The notes under the pieces were generated by a model that saw only the letters and a program-made list of their open reading frames with translations, made no database searches and was not told the DNA's origin. The translations under genes and the position numbers were made by a program. A stretch of DNA of 64,000 nt from NCBI RefSeq assembly GCF_000153825.1, contig NZ_DS022299.1, positions 1,266,869 to 1,330,868 of the forward strand, given 5' to 3'. Positions 1 through 9,381 of the stretch are shown in pieces; positions within the stretch are counted from its first letter, which is position 1; each line of letters begins with the position of its first letter. The stretch comes from Synechococcus sp. RS9916. GTDB lineage: Bacteria > Cyanobacteriota > Cyanobacteriia > PCC-6307 > Cyanobiaceae.

Positions 1-638
1 TCATCAGCCAGTTGCTCCAAAGGCTGCTGCTGCGCGCGCAACCACTGATCCACTTCACGGCGGGCACGGCGCTGTTCCCGTTGGGCGGTGTCCACATCGT
101 GACCCGACAGTCCCCAAAGTCGCCCCAGCAGGGCACGATCGTCAGCGCCACCGCGTGCTGCTCCGTAAATCAAGGTCTCCGCAGCGATTCCAGCCTGCAA
201 GACCCGGCTCCAACGACGTAGGTCCTCGAGCGGCATGCGCACGCTGGTGGGAATAGCAAATTCCGTGGCGCCATTGCTCCGCACCCCGGCTTGCAAACAA
301 GCACGGGTCCCCACAAGCACCCGCTCAACGGGCAGATCGTTTTCCCGTGCCAGCAACAGATGCCCCGCTTCATGGCAGGCAATCCGGCGCAACCGGGCGC
401 GACCCCCAGGCAAAGATTCGGCCAACAGATGGCCGCCCAGTCCGTCCCATTGGGAGGCATCCACCGTCAGCCCGACTAGCAGACCGCCTAAACCGACGGC
501 AATCCAAGCCGGAGAGATGCCCACGAGCGGGCCGAAGACTGCCAGCAAGGTGGCACCTGCCACAGCAGCACCTGCAGTGCCACTCGACACTGAGCCTCGC
601 GACTCACCGCCGCTGCTGCGCGGAGGGGAGGGCTCCAT
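1..638 (-). CDS. Membrane-anchored orphan HEAGH metallopeptidase-like protein (partial)
   Basis: The 3' end lies beyond the window start. Translation from the ATG at 638 gives a polar N-terminus, two hydrophobic segments (about residues 21-42 and 44-58), then a soluble part with HEAGH at about 89-93, the HExxH zinc signature in the form used by FtsH-type peptidases. There is no AAA+ ATPase domain before it, so this is a peptidase-like domain on its own membrane anchor, as in the cyanobacterial proteins loosely called ATP-dependent Zn proteases. An Arg-rich helical stretch follows near the cut. Its start overlaps the upstream gene's stop by one base (TGATG), so the two are probably translated together. 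Activity is inferred only from the motif. Confidence 0.75.
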   Translation of the reverse strand, partial: MEPSPPRSSGGESRGSVSSGTAGAAVAGATLLAVFGPLVGISPAWIAVGLGGLLVGLTVDASQWDGLGGHLLAESLPGGRARLRRIACHEAGHLLLARENDLPVERVLVGTRACLQAGVRSNGATEFAIPTSVRMPLEDLRRWSRVLQAGIAAETLIYGAARGGADDRALLGRLWGLSGHDVDTAQREQRRARREVDQWLRAQQQPLEQLAD

Positions 639-1273
639 CAGGCCTGAGCCTGCCTGCTGCGCCCCTTTCCACCACGGCCTTTGCCCCCGCGGGTGGGCAT
701 GGGCGCAATGGCCTCAAAGCTCTCGACCTGCAGATCCTGACCCTGTCGACGCACCTCAAGGTTGACGAAGTGGCGCAGCTGCTCGATCGGGATTTCTCCC
801 TTGAGCTGAAGCTTGAAGGGGAGGGGGCGACTGCCATCAGCGCGCGGTTGCTGACGCACTTTCACCACCAGCTCACCGCTTTCGGGGCGCGTGAAGATCA
901 ATTCACCGCGAATGGAGAAATAGTCATCTCCCTCCGGCAGGGTGTCGTGCACCGGCTCCCCATCCCCAGCTGGAGGTTCGGAGCGATCGAGGGTGCTGGG
1001 TTCCCAGATGCCGGCAATCTGCAGATGCAGATGCCCGCCTTCACGAGAACGGGGATAAACCACCCAAAGATGGGGATGGTCCATGGCCAGGTGACGGCGC
1101 ATCAGCGTGAGCATGCGGCCTAGCACCACCGCCTCCACTTCTTGGCCTTGGTCATCCACCAAGACCCCACGGGTGAGCTGGTCGTCGGACTCAGGCTTGT
1201 AGGTGCCGCGGACAACGCCGATGGCCCGGTATTGCAGCGGTTCGGTGACCGGGGAAATCGGATGGTCGCGCAT
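638..1273 (-). CDS. Conserved cyanobacterial protein of unknown function, basic tail
   Basis: About 211 residues from the ATG at 1273; an ATG at 1306 would add 11 residues and crowd the divergent gene, so the shorter form is preferred. No signal peptide or membrane segment is seen. The body looks like a beta-rich soluble protein, and the last 17 residues are Gly/Arg/Lys-rich (GGKGRGGKGR), which suggests nucleic acid or ribosome contact, though that is inference. It resembles a conserved hypothetical protein of picocyanobacteria; I cannot assign a function. It is the first gene of a two-gene unit with the HEAGH protein, whose ATG overlaps its stop codon. Confidence 0.75.
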   Translation of the reverse strand: MRDHPISPVTEPLQYRAIGVVRGTYKPESDDQLTRGVLVDDQGQEVEAVVLGRMLTLMRRHLAMDHPHLWVVYPRSREGGHLHLQIAGIWEPSTLDRSEPPAGDGEPVHDTLPEGDDYFSIRGELIFTRPESGELVVKVRQQPRADGSRPLPFKLQLKGEIPIEQLRHFVNLEVRRQGQDLQVESFEAIAPMPTRGGKGRGGKGRSRQAQA

Positions 1274-1325
1274 GAATCGAGAAGGGCATGCAGTAGCCCG
1301 CAACAAACTCTAGCCAGCACTGGCG

Positions 1326-2186
1326 ATGCACCTCAGACTGCGCGGGTCCAGTGGTGATCAACAGCAAGCGGTGGCAGGACGCAAGCGATGGTGGCTTGGT
1401 GGTGGTTTGGTGGTCGCCCTGGGGGTGGGATGGCTGCTGAGCGAATTGATGCATGGCCAGTCCAGTGCCTCTCCCAGTCGGATTGAAGTCGACCGCCAGG
1501 TGAGCGATTTGCTCAACCGCCGAGAGCAAGGGCCCCTCAGCGCGGTCGATGAACGCCGGCTTCTGGAACGGCTCCTTGCCCTGGGCAGGCTGCCGGAAAG
1601 CATCGTGTTGGTCGAGGATCAACTGGCAGCCCAGCCCAAGGCCTGGCGGTGGCGCCTGCTGCTCAGCCAGCTGGAACTGCGCAATGGCAACAGCCGCGGT
1701 GCCGAGGTGCATCTGCAACAACTCTCACGGCTGCACCCCACCAATCCCGATGTGCTTCAGGCCCTGGCCCTGCTCCGCCTCCAGCAGGGGCGTCCTCAGC
1801 TCGCCATCAACACAGTGCAGACAGCACTGAAAACAACCGAACCCAGCAAGCGGGTGTCCTTGGGGTTGCTGCTGGCGGATCTTCAACGTCAAAGCGGTTC
1901 AGGTACCGCCGCAGTCACCACCTACCAACAGCTCATCAAAGACTCCCCTGACGATGCCCGCCCGCTGATGGCAAAAGCACTGTTGATGCAAGAGCAGGGA
2001 CAACGGGATCAAGCCCTGGCTCTGCTCGAGTCAGCCCGGCAGAAGCAGGTCGCCGTCAACGCCGACACACAAGCAATCGATGCCTTGGCAGCCCGCTGGG
2101 GCCTGGTAACCAACCGTGCCAAAACAAGCACTGCCGTGGAGAGTCAAAGCCTCAAGGAGCAGGCGTCTGAGATTCCCAACCCTTGA
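1326..2186 (+). CDS. Membrane-anchored TPR-repeat protein
   Basis: 286 residues. A short basic N-terminus (GRKRWW) is followed by one hydrophobic helix at about 21-41, then an all-helical region with tetratricopeptide-like repeats from about residue 85 to 250 (recurring patterns such as LxxLxxxxP and LALLRLQQGR, with Ala/Gly/Leu spacing). The likely topology is a single N-terminal anchor with the TPR part as a protein-binding scaffold; the partner is unknown. It is divergent from the gene at 1273 with a gap of about 50 bases. Its last 35 bases overlap, on the opposite strand, the 3' end of the next gene. Confidence 0.75.
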   Translation: MHLRLRGSSGDQQQAVAGRKRWWLGGGLVVALGVGWLLSELMHGQSSASPSRIEVDRQVSDLLNRREQGPLSAVDERRLLERLLALGRLPESIVLVEDQLAAQPKAWRWRLLLSQLELRNGNSRGAEVHLQQLSRLHPTNPDVLQALALLRLQQGRPQLAINTVQTALKTTEPSKRVSLGLLLADLQRQSGSGTAAVTTYQQLIKDSPDDARPLMAKALLMQEQGQRDQALALLESARQKQVAVNADTQAIDALAARWGLVTNRAKTSTAVESQSLKEQASEIPNP

Positions 2187-2445
2187 GGGCCGCATCAATG
2201 GCATCAACCGGATCCGTGGCATCGCTCATGGATGTGGCCTGACGCAGGCGGTTGAGCAAGTCCATCGGATTCGTAGCGTCCAAGACAGACCCCTTGGGCT
2301 TGCCGGGTTCCGTGTTGTAGATCTCCTGCTCGGCCGGCGTTTGGTAACCGGTCATCGGTGCCTGGGATTGGGCCAAGCCTGGGGCTCCAGCTCCGCAGGT
2401 CACGACCACTGCACCCGCGGCCATGAGTCGTTGGATCGAAGGCAT
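2152..2445 (-). CDS. Small secreted conserved hypothetical protein
   Basis: 97 residues. The N-terminus has a hydrophobic run (MAAGAVVVT) ending near AGAPGLAQ, consistent with a signal peptide cut after about residue 25; the mature part is short and polar (EIYNTEPGKPKG, NPMDLLNRLRQ). An in-frame ATG seven codons in (2424) is an alternative start. No family recognised. The 3' end overlaps the convergent TPR gene by 35 bases. Confidence 0.65.
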   Translation of the reverse strand: MPSIQRLMAAGAVVVTCGAGAPGLAQSQAPMTGYQTPAEQEIYNTEPGKPKGSVLDATNPMDLLNRLRQATSMSDATDPVDAIDAALKGWESQTPAP

Positions 2446-2499
2446 CGTCTGACTCCAGGGGAAGCAATGCTAAGGGTCTCGAAGGCTTGAAGGAACCCT

Positions 2500-3330
2500 G
2501 TGCTGATTGCCAGCTGGAACGTGAACTCCGTCCGCACCCGTCTGGACCATGTGCTGGCCTGGCTGCAGAGCCACCAACCTGATCTGCTTTGCCTGCAGGA
2601 AACCAAGGTGGCTGACCCGCTGTTCCCGCAAACAGCCTTCGAAAGCATTGGCTATCGCGTCAGCTTTCACGGCCAGAAGTCCTACAACGGTGTGGCGCTG
2701 ATCAGCCGCACCCCGCTGGACGACGTGCGCTGCGGCTTCATTGGCGAATTACCTGGCGACCTGGAGGCCGGCGAGCTGGGAGAACAAAAACGGGTGATCA
2801 GCGCCCTTCTGGATGGGGTGCGGGTCGTGAATCTCTATGTGCCGAATGGCTCTTCGCTGACGTCCGACAAATACCCCTACAAGTTGAAGTGGCTGAACTG
2901 CTTGAAGCGTTATCGAGAAGCGGCGCAGGAAAGGGATGAACCCCTTTGCATCGTGGGTGACTTCAACATCGGCATGGAAGCCCGTGACATCCATGACCCC
3001 GAGCGCTTAACGGGGGGAATCATGGCGAGCGATGCCGAACGCACAGCCTTAAACGAAGCCCTAGGTGAAGGCATGGTGGATGTATTCCGAGCCTTCGAAC
3101 CGGATGCAGGCCACTGGAGCTGGTGGGACTACCGCAGTGGAGCCTGGAACCGCGACAGCGGCTGGCGGATCGACCACATCTATCTCTCTGAGGATCTGCT
3201 CGACCTGGCGCGCAGCTGCGTGATCCACAAGCAGGAACGCGGCAAGGAACAACCCAGCGACCATGCACCGGTGGTGGTTGATCTGTGCTGGCCACCCGAA
3301 GATGACGAGGACGACTGGGGCGACGCATAA
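2500..3330 (+). CDS. xth: Exodeoxyribonuclease III (AP endonuclease)
   Basis: 276 residues, close to the usual length of about 268. Exonuclease III removes nucleotides from 3' ends of duplex DNA and cuts at abasic sites in base excision repair. The EEP-fold motifs are all present: WNVNS at 6-10, QETK with the metal-binding Glu34, GDFNIG near 150, and the terminal SDHAPV near 255. The start is GTG at 2500, 4-10 bases after an AAGGAAC ribosome site. The C-terminus is acidic (EDDEDDWGD), an unusual but harmless tail. It is convergent with glcD across a 21-base gap. Confidence 0.93.
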   Translation: MLIASWNVNSVRTRLDHVLAWLQSHQPDLLCLQETKVADPLFPQTAFESIGYRVSFHGQKSYNGVALISRTPLDDVRCGFIGELPGDLEAGELGEQKRVISALLDGVRVVNLYVPNGSSLTSDKYPYKLKWLNCLKRYREAAQERDEPLCIVGDFNIGMEARDIHDPERLTGGIMASDAERTALNEALGEGMVDVFRAFEPDAGHWSWWDYRSGAWNRDSGWRIDHIYLSEDLLDLARSCVIHKQERGKEQPSDHAPVVVDLCWPPEDDEDDWGDA

Positions 3331-3351
3331 CCGCTACCAACCCTGCCCGGT

Positions 3352-4833
3352 TCAGAAGGCCGTGACGGAGGGATCGGAACGCAACGTCACCGCTCTGCGG
3401 GACGACTCAGCACAGGTCGTCGGGGTTGGAAAGATCTTCCCCGGGTTGGCCAGCCCCTCCGGATCAAACGCCAACCGCAGCCTCCGCATCGTGGCCAGAT
3501 CCTCTGGGCTGAACATCCAATCGAGATAGCAACGCTTGTCGGCGCCGACGCCGTGCTCTCCGGTGATGCTTCCACCCACCGCCAAGCACTCTCGCAGGAT
3601 CGCTGCCCCCAGCTCCTTGACCCGCTGGTCCACCCCCGGATCATCCCGGCGATACAGGATCAAGGGGTGGAGATTGCCATCACCAGCGTGGAACACATTG
3701 GCCACGGGCAAGCCATGGTCCCGACTAAGCGCCTCGATCGCCGAAAGCACTTGGGGAAGGCTGCTGCGCGGCACCACTCCGTCCTGGACGTAATACGTCG
3801 GTGAGATCTGTCCGACCGCAGCAAACGCGGACTTGCGTCCTTTCCACAACAACGCGCGATCCGCTGCTTCATCCGCTCGACGCACAGCACGCGCGCCAGC
3901 CTCAACACAAAGGTCAGCAGCCCGATCGGAGGCCACAGCCACTTCCGCCGCCTGGCCGTCCAATTCGATCAACAACACTGCTGCGGCATCACGGGGGTAC
4001 TCGTCGCGGCCGAACAGATCGTTGACGGCATTGATCATGAAGTTGTCCATGATTTCCATCCCCGCCGGCAAAACGCCGGCAGCCGTGACCCGACGAACGG
4101 CGTCACCTGCAGCTTCCATCGTGGGGAAATCCGCCAGCAGCACACTGACCTTTTCCGGAGCCCGCAACAGGCGAAGGGTGATGGCCGTGGCGATGCCGAG
4201 GGTGCCTTCACTGCCGATAAATGCACCGCGCAAATCGAGGTCCGGACTCTCGACCAGGTCGGAGCCCAGGGTCGTGACATTGCCATCGGGCAACACCACT
4301 TCCATGCCCAAAACATGGTTGCTGGTCACCCCATATTTCAGGCAGTGCACCCCACCGGAGTTCTCGGCGACATTGCCGCCGATGCTGCACACAACCTGAC
4401 TGGACGGATCCGGGGCGTAATAGAAGCCATCTCCCGCGACCGCCCGCGTGACCCAACTGTTGATCACCCCGGGCTGCACGGTGATCGTCTGGTTGGGGAG
4501 ATCAACCTTCAGGATTTCACGCATGCGGCTGGTGACGATCAGCAGGGCTTCCTGCTCCGTCACCGCACCGCCTGAGAGTCCAGTTCCACTGCCACGGGCC
4601 ACAAAAGGAACGCCATGGGAATGGCAACAGCGCACGGTCTCAGCCACTTCTTCCGTGGTGCGAGGCAGCACAGCGAGGGGCGGCTGGTGACGGTCAATTG
4701 TCAAACCATCACAGTCGTAAGCAAGCAATTCCTGGCGCTTGCGCACCACAGCACCTGCAGGGAGCCGTCGGCTGAGATCTCTGTCCAGAGCTGCCCAGTC
4801 GTGAATCAAGGCTCTGCCATCTACCTCGGGCAA
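3352..4833 (-). CDS. glcD: FAD-linked glycolate dehydrogenase subunit GlcD
   Basis: 493 residues of the FAD-binding PCMH / FAD-oxidase C family. It oxidises glycolate from photorespiration (or D-lactate) to the 2-oxo acid. The FAD loop is at about 80-89 (ARGSGTGLSGG), with a second FAD contact region near 150-160 (SIGGNVAENSGG). The C-terminal part carries HAGDGNLHP and GEHGVG, typical of GlcD and D-lactate dehydrogenases. No GlcE or GlcF is adjacent, so a substrate split between glycolate and D-lactate cannot be decided here. The 4833 start is TTG; a GTG about 28 codons later is an alternative. It is divergent from hemL. Confidence 0.88.
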   Translation of the reverse strand: MPEVDGRALIHDWAALDRDLSRRLPAGAVVRKRQELLAYDCDGLTIDRHQPPLAVLPRTTEEVAETVRCCHSHGVPFVARGSGTGLSGGAVTEQEALLIVTSRMREILKVDLPNQTITVQPGVINSWVTRAVAGDGFYYAPDPSSQVVCSIGGNVAENSGGVHCLKYGVTSNHVLGMEVVLPDGNVTTLGSDLVESPDLDLRGAFIGSEGTLGIATAITLRLLRAPEKVSVLLADFPTMEAAGDAVRRVTAAGVLPAGMEIMDNFMINAVNDLFGRDEYPRDAAAVLLIELDGQAAEVAVASDRAADLCVEAGARAVRRADEAADRALLWKGRKSAFAAVGQISPTYYVQDGVVPRSSLPQVLSAIEALSRDHGLPVANVFHAGDGNLHPLILYRRDDPGVDQRVKELGAAILRECLAVGGSITGEHGVGADKRCYLDWMFSPEDLATMRRLRLAFDPEGLANPGKIFPTPTTCAESSRRAVTLRSDPSVTAF

Positions 4834-4946
4834 CTGTGGCAGAACTGGCGTCTCTGGAGTAGCGCTTCAGTCACACTTCAGTCGCAGGTGACCGTTTTGG
4901 GTCAGGATGTTCCACGGTTTGCATCTGCCCCTTGGCATCCGTCCCC

Positions 4947-6248
<1,302 letters not shown>

Positions 6249-6270
6249 ATCAATCAGCAAAACTTCTAGC

Positions 6271-6301
6271 CCTTCGAGGACAAAGCCTCGGAGGGTTTTT
6301 T
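6271..6301 (+). terminator. Rho-independent terminator of hemL
   Basis: A 9-bp stem (CCTTCGAGG at 6271-6279 with CCTCGGAGG at 6286-6294, one G-T pair), six-base loop, and a run of six T at 6296-6301. Confidence 0.9.
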
Positions 6302-6353
6302 AATGAAAACTTCACCGAAGACAACCACACAACAACAGAATTGGACTCAGTCA

Positions 6354-7262
6354 ATGCAAGACATCATCAAACCCTTTATTGCATTGGCGTCCATTGGTCT
6401 GATGGCACCGCAAGCCCAAGCCCAAGCTTCCATTTCGCTCACCCTGCGTAATGGCGATTCCCTTAAAGGGATCAAGGTCGCAGAAGAGAGCGACGAAAAG
6501 ATAATTGTTTTAATTCATCCTGATCTTGGGCGCCTTAGGATTCCGCGCTCAGCCTTGAAACCAAAGCGCACCACGCCTTGGAGTGGGAGTTTCGCGGCAG
6601 GAGTCAACGCATCCAATGCCGACAGTGACCTATCAGCTGGTGGCAACATCACAGCGACAGCCCAGTACAAGCAACCTCCCAACCTCTGGGAGGTGAAAGG
6701 TCAAGCGCAATATGCCATCTCCAAAGACAATGGAGACCTCGGAACAAGCGTCGACACCAATCAGGGGAGCGCTGATGTGCGATATTCCCGAGCTCTCAAC
6801 AACACCATCAGTTTTTATGCCTCCAGCACGTTCAACTACAACGCTCTCAACAGCGTCGGAACAGAGACCCTGACAAGCTCAGTTGGCCTTGGCATCGACA
6901 TCGTGAAGACTCCCACGACAATTTTGAATATCTCCTTTGGCCCCGCACTGCAAAACATCTGGGGAGGCAATGGGTGCGACAGCGATTCAAATTGCGGCAT
7001 CATTTACCCAGCCAGCACTGCCCGCGGCGCACTGGAATGGTCGCCCCAAAAATCAATCAAGTTCAATCTCAGCAATCAGTTCACAGGAGGGTACGTGAAC
7101 GGTTTTTCACCCAGCAATATCCTGTCTGGATCAATCAAGATTTTCCCTCTAGCCAATAAAAGCTTTTTTCTATCCCTAAACGGGCAGACGATCTACAACA
7201 CTCTCCAAACCCCAAATATCGACAACTCAGCATCCTTCCAAATCGGAACCGAACTGAACTAA
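6354..7262 (+). CDS. DUF481-like outer membrane beta-barrel protein
   Basis: 302 residues from ATG 6354. A start at 6303 is possible but would put the start directly after the hemL terminator and 17 polar residues before a textbook signal peptide (MQDIIKPFIALASIG...APQAQA). The mature N-terminal domain (about 24-75) resembles a short SH3/Sm-like module (LTLRNGDSLKGIKV). From about 80 onwards there are alternating amphipathic strands rich in Asn, Ser, Thr and aromatic residues, as in the DUF481 family of outer membrane barrels; a Cys pair (CDSDSNC) is near 212-220. Base composition is clearly more AT-rich than the neighbours, which suggests transfer or a fast-evolving surface protein. Function unknown. 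Confidence 0.75.
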   Translation: MQDIIKPFIALASIGLMAPQAQAQASISLTLRNGDSLKGIKVAEESDEKIIVLIHPDLGRLRIPRSALKPKRTTPWSGSFAAGVNASNADSDLSAGGNITATAQYKQPPNLWEVKGQAQYAISKDNGDLGTSVDTNQGSADVRYSRALNNTISFYASSTFNYNALNSVGTETLTSSVGLGIDIVKTPTTILNISFGPALQNIWGGNGCDSDSNCGIIYPASTARGALEWSPQKSIKFNLSNQFTGGYVNGFSPSNILSGSIKIFPLANKSFFLSLNGQTIYNTLQTPNIDNSASFQIGTELN

Positions 7263-7285
7263 AAATCAGAGGCAAAACAGAACAA

Positions 7286-7468
7286 TCACTTCTTCTTGCC
7301 ATCTAGCAAGTCAATCAGCTGCTGCAACTTTTCAATTGACTCACGCACTGATGCAGCTTCAGGCATGGTGCCCTCTTCCATGACCGCCAAGTGCATTTCT
7401 TTGCACATGTTGCGGAGCTGCTGAATTCTCTGCTTCACATCAGCTTTCTTTTCAGCAGCAGTCGGCAT
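7286..7468 (-). CDS. Small coiled-coil-like conserved hypothetical protein
   Basis: 60 residues, strongly charged (14 or so Lys/Glu), with heptad-like Leu/Ile/Met spacing (QRIQQLRNMCKEM, IEKLQQLIDLLD) and a Lys tail (GKKK). Probably an alpha-helical, possibly dimeric cytosolic protein. No family recognised. It is convergent with the barrel protein over a 23-base gap. Confidence 0.6.
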   Translation of the reverse strand: MPTAAEKKADVKQRIQQLRNMCKEMHLAVMEEGTMPEAASVRESIEKLQQLIDLLDGKKK

Positions 7469-7579
7469 CGCATTCCAAGCAATTTTGGCAGCTTACCATT
7501 TGCCATCAACGCCGAGTGTGGTTCGCCTGCAGAGCGCAGAACCCCCATCTCCAATCTCTCTCGCCCCCACAGGCTCGCT

Positions 7580-7840
7580 ATGACACGAGACATCCCGGCC
7601 CAGGAGCAGGTCCGCAAGTGGTTTCGCAGCCACCTCCTCGGACGAGAACTGGAACTGCAGGAACTGTATGAACTACCTCCCGGCGATCTGGATCTCTTAA
7701 TGGCCGAAACTGCCGAGATCCGCTCCGACACCGACAACAAAGCCCGCAGCCATGGCCGCTGGTGCACAGCCGGTTATGTGCTCGAACTCGCGCGGATCAT
7801 CGATGCCCGCCGCAGCGCTGAAGACAGACCACTGCCGTGA
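7580..7840 (+). CDS. Conserved hypothetical protein (86 aa)
   Basis: 86 residues, helical and charged, with no signal or membrane segment. Arg/Glu-rich N-terminal half (KWFRSHLLGRELELQEL). The ATG at 7580 is chosen because residues encoded further upstream in the same frame are low-complexity and overlap the start of the divergent small gene. The stop overlaps the GTG of the next gene (GTGA), so the two are a translationally coupled pair. No family recognised. Confidence 0.65.
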   Translation: MTRDIPAQEQVRKWFRSHLLGRELELQELYELPPGDLDLLMAETAEIRSDTDNKARSHGRWCTAGYVLELARIIDARRSAEDRPLP

Positions 7841-8268
7841 GCCCTTCCCTCGCCGATCAACTCCTGGGCAAGGGGATGAATGAACTCGACATCAGCCTGG
7901 TGCTGGCGCGCCTGCAAGACGAGCACTACCAACTGGACACCACCGAGTTCCTCGCAGACGTACTGGCACCCAATCGCATCCAGGCGATCGAAACCTTCAT
8001 CTGGGTGCACCTCAAGGCGAGCTTTGTGGGAAAAGCCTTCGCGCTCGATCCCAGCTTTCTCAAGGCCCATGTGGACTGGGCCAGCGCTTGGCGCCAATTA
8101 CGTCAGCACCATGGCATCGGCTGCGTCCAACTCCCGAAAGAACCCGACCAGACACTGGTGCAGTTTGTTTTTGTGGCTGGGCCCAATGCCCTCTGCCCTG
8201 ACAAACCAGCATTGAATCGAGACCAGGGCGACTCCACCTGCACCGACCAGCTCATCTGGGAACCATGA
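7837..8268 (+). CDS. Conserved hypothetical protein (143 aa)
   Basis: 143 residues beginning at a GTG that overlaps the preceding stop by four bases. A soluble alpha/beta-looking protein without signal peptide; the middle (FIWVHLKASF, KAHVDWASAWRQL) is helical, and the C-terminal third contains two Cys-bearing polar segments. No catalytic motif or family recognised. It sits in a row of three same-strand small genes (7580-8581) likely to be one transcript. Confidence 0.65.
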   Translation: MSPSLADQLLGKGMNELDISLVLARLQDEHYQLDTTEFLADVLAPNRIQAIETFIWVHLKASFVGKAFALDPSFLKAHVDWASAWRQLRQHHGIGCVQLPKEPDQTLVQFVFVAGPNALCPDKPALNRDQGDSTCTDQLIWEP

Positions 8269-8275
8269 TTCAGCA

Positions 8276-8581
8276 ATGACGCGACATCTTGCCCTCCTGA
8301 TCGCAGGACTGCTCCAGTCGACACCTGTGCTGGCCGAATGCAGCCGCGAGACCAAACGCGACCTTGCCAACAACGCTGTGGTGATTGGCGGACTGGTGGC
8401 GCTTTGCGGGCTACACGCAGACGGCCTGATCGCCACAACAGCTTTAGCGAGTTACCTGCAACGCGATGCGCAACGCATCCAAGAAGAGCCCGAAAACCTC
8501 AAAATGGTGCGTGCGGCAGAACAGAAATTCAAACGCGACTTCCCTGATTGCCCCATCCCCGGGATTTACTTCGGGCCCTAA
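8276..8581 (+). CDS. Small secreted Cys-containing protein
   Basis: 101 residues. Clear signal peptide: MTRHLALLIAGLLQ then TPVLA with cleavage predicted after residue 20, leaving a mature protein starting ECSRET. A hydrophobic segment at about 33-55 could be a second membrane helix or a core helix. There are three Cys in the mature part. It begins 7 bases after the preceding stop, so it is probably part of the same transcript. No family recognised. Confidence 0.65.
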   Translation: MTRHLALLIAGLLQSTPVLAECSRETKRDLANNAVVIGGLVALCGLHADGLIATTALASYLQRDAQRIQEEPENLKMVRAAEQKFKRDFPDCPIPGIYFGP

Positions 8582-8625
8582 ATCAACAGGGGACAAACAG
8601 TCGAGCAAAGGCTGCAAGAACGCAC

Positions 8626-8651
8626 AAAAAAAGGCAGCTTGACGCTGCCTT
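8626..8651 (-). terminator. Rho-independent terminator for the secreted protein gene at 8700-9323
   Basis: Read on the minus strand: an 8-bp stem (AAGGCAGC / GCTGCCTT, plus-strand 8631-8638 and 8644-8651), five-base loop, then a run of T (plus-strand A at 8626-8632). A second perfect 6-bp hairpin (GGTCGC TTA GCGACC, 8678-8692) lies between it and the stop codon. Confidence 0.85.
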
Positions 8652-8699
8652 GATGGGTGTTCATTCGCCTGAAGCCAGGTCGCTTAGCGACCCTGCTTG

Positions 8700-9323
8700 T
8701 CACCAAAGCCCACGCACAGGCTCAGCAGCAGGAGCTTCCTCAGGAACAGCCGTGTAGGCCTGAATGCAGGCGGGCGTGTTCATATACCAGCTGAGCAGAG
8801 AGGTTTCCTGCTGCTCATTACTGAGGTTGTTGGTGTCGCAGACTTTCATGGGGCCCTGCAGCCGCTGATCCACAGGCAGGCGAGCCATCATGCCGTAGCT
8901 CGACAGCTTGCCATCTGCAGCATCGAGAATGATTGCGCTGCGAACAGATTGAACGCTGTTGGCCTGACTGTAATAAGGCGTGTAGTTGTTTTCCTGAATG
9001 CTCTCAGACAGGAATTGAACGCCCTTGTCGGAATAGAGGAAATTAGCGACAGCAGTCACATCAACGTCATATTCCTGCTGAAGCCCAGTCTCCAACTCCT
9101 CCTGAGTCCAACCGGACAGATCAGACAAATCGGGGGGGACAGGATTATCGATGGGCTTTTTGCCACCGATCGGCAGCAGCACATTGCTACGCACAAAACC
9201 ATCGGTCACGGTACGAGCCGTCAGCTTTGGGCCTGCAAGCGCAGGAAGCGACGCTGCCGCCAAAAGAACAGCAGCACCGGCGAAGGGGAGAGCCTTACGC
9301 ATGGAGAACATCGAGAGGTTCAT
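8700..9323 (-). CDS. Secreted protein resembling the DUF1400 region of cyanobacterial hydrolases
   Basis: 207 residues. Signal peptide at the N-terminus (MRKALPFAGAAVLLAAASLPALAG); ATGs at 9323, 9311 and 9302 are all possible starts. The mature part has short helical blocks (LSGWTQEELETGLQQEYDVD, AVANFLYSDKGVQFL, VRSAIILDAADGKLSSYGMMARLP). This arrangement looks like the helical DUF1400 region that precedes the alpha/beta hydrolase domain in some cyanobacterial proteins, but no hydrolase domain or catalytic triad follows. The family call is tentative. Two Cys near the C-terminus may form a disulphide. It is followed by two hairpins, one a terminator. Confidence 0.7.
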   Translation of the reverse strand: MNLSMFSMRKALPFAGAAVLLAAASLPALAGPKLTARTVTDGFVRSNVLLPIGGKKPIDNPVPPDLSDLSGWTQEELETGLQQEYDVDVTAVANFLYSDKGVQFLSESIQENNYTPYYSQANSVQSVRSAIILDAADGKLSSYGMMARLPVDQRLQGPMKVCDTNNLSNEQQETSLLSWYMNTPACIQAYTAVPEEAPAAEPVRGLW

Positions 9324-9381
9324 CCACTGAGGTAGCCAGAGCCCTCAAAGCCCTGACCACAAGAGCATTCTTTTTTCAGTT

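Noticed and set aside
6303-6353. Longer start for the barrel protein at 6303
   Set aside because: It begins two bases after the hemL terminator T run and places 17 polar residues before a proper signal peptide.
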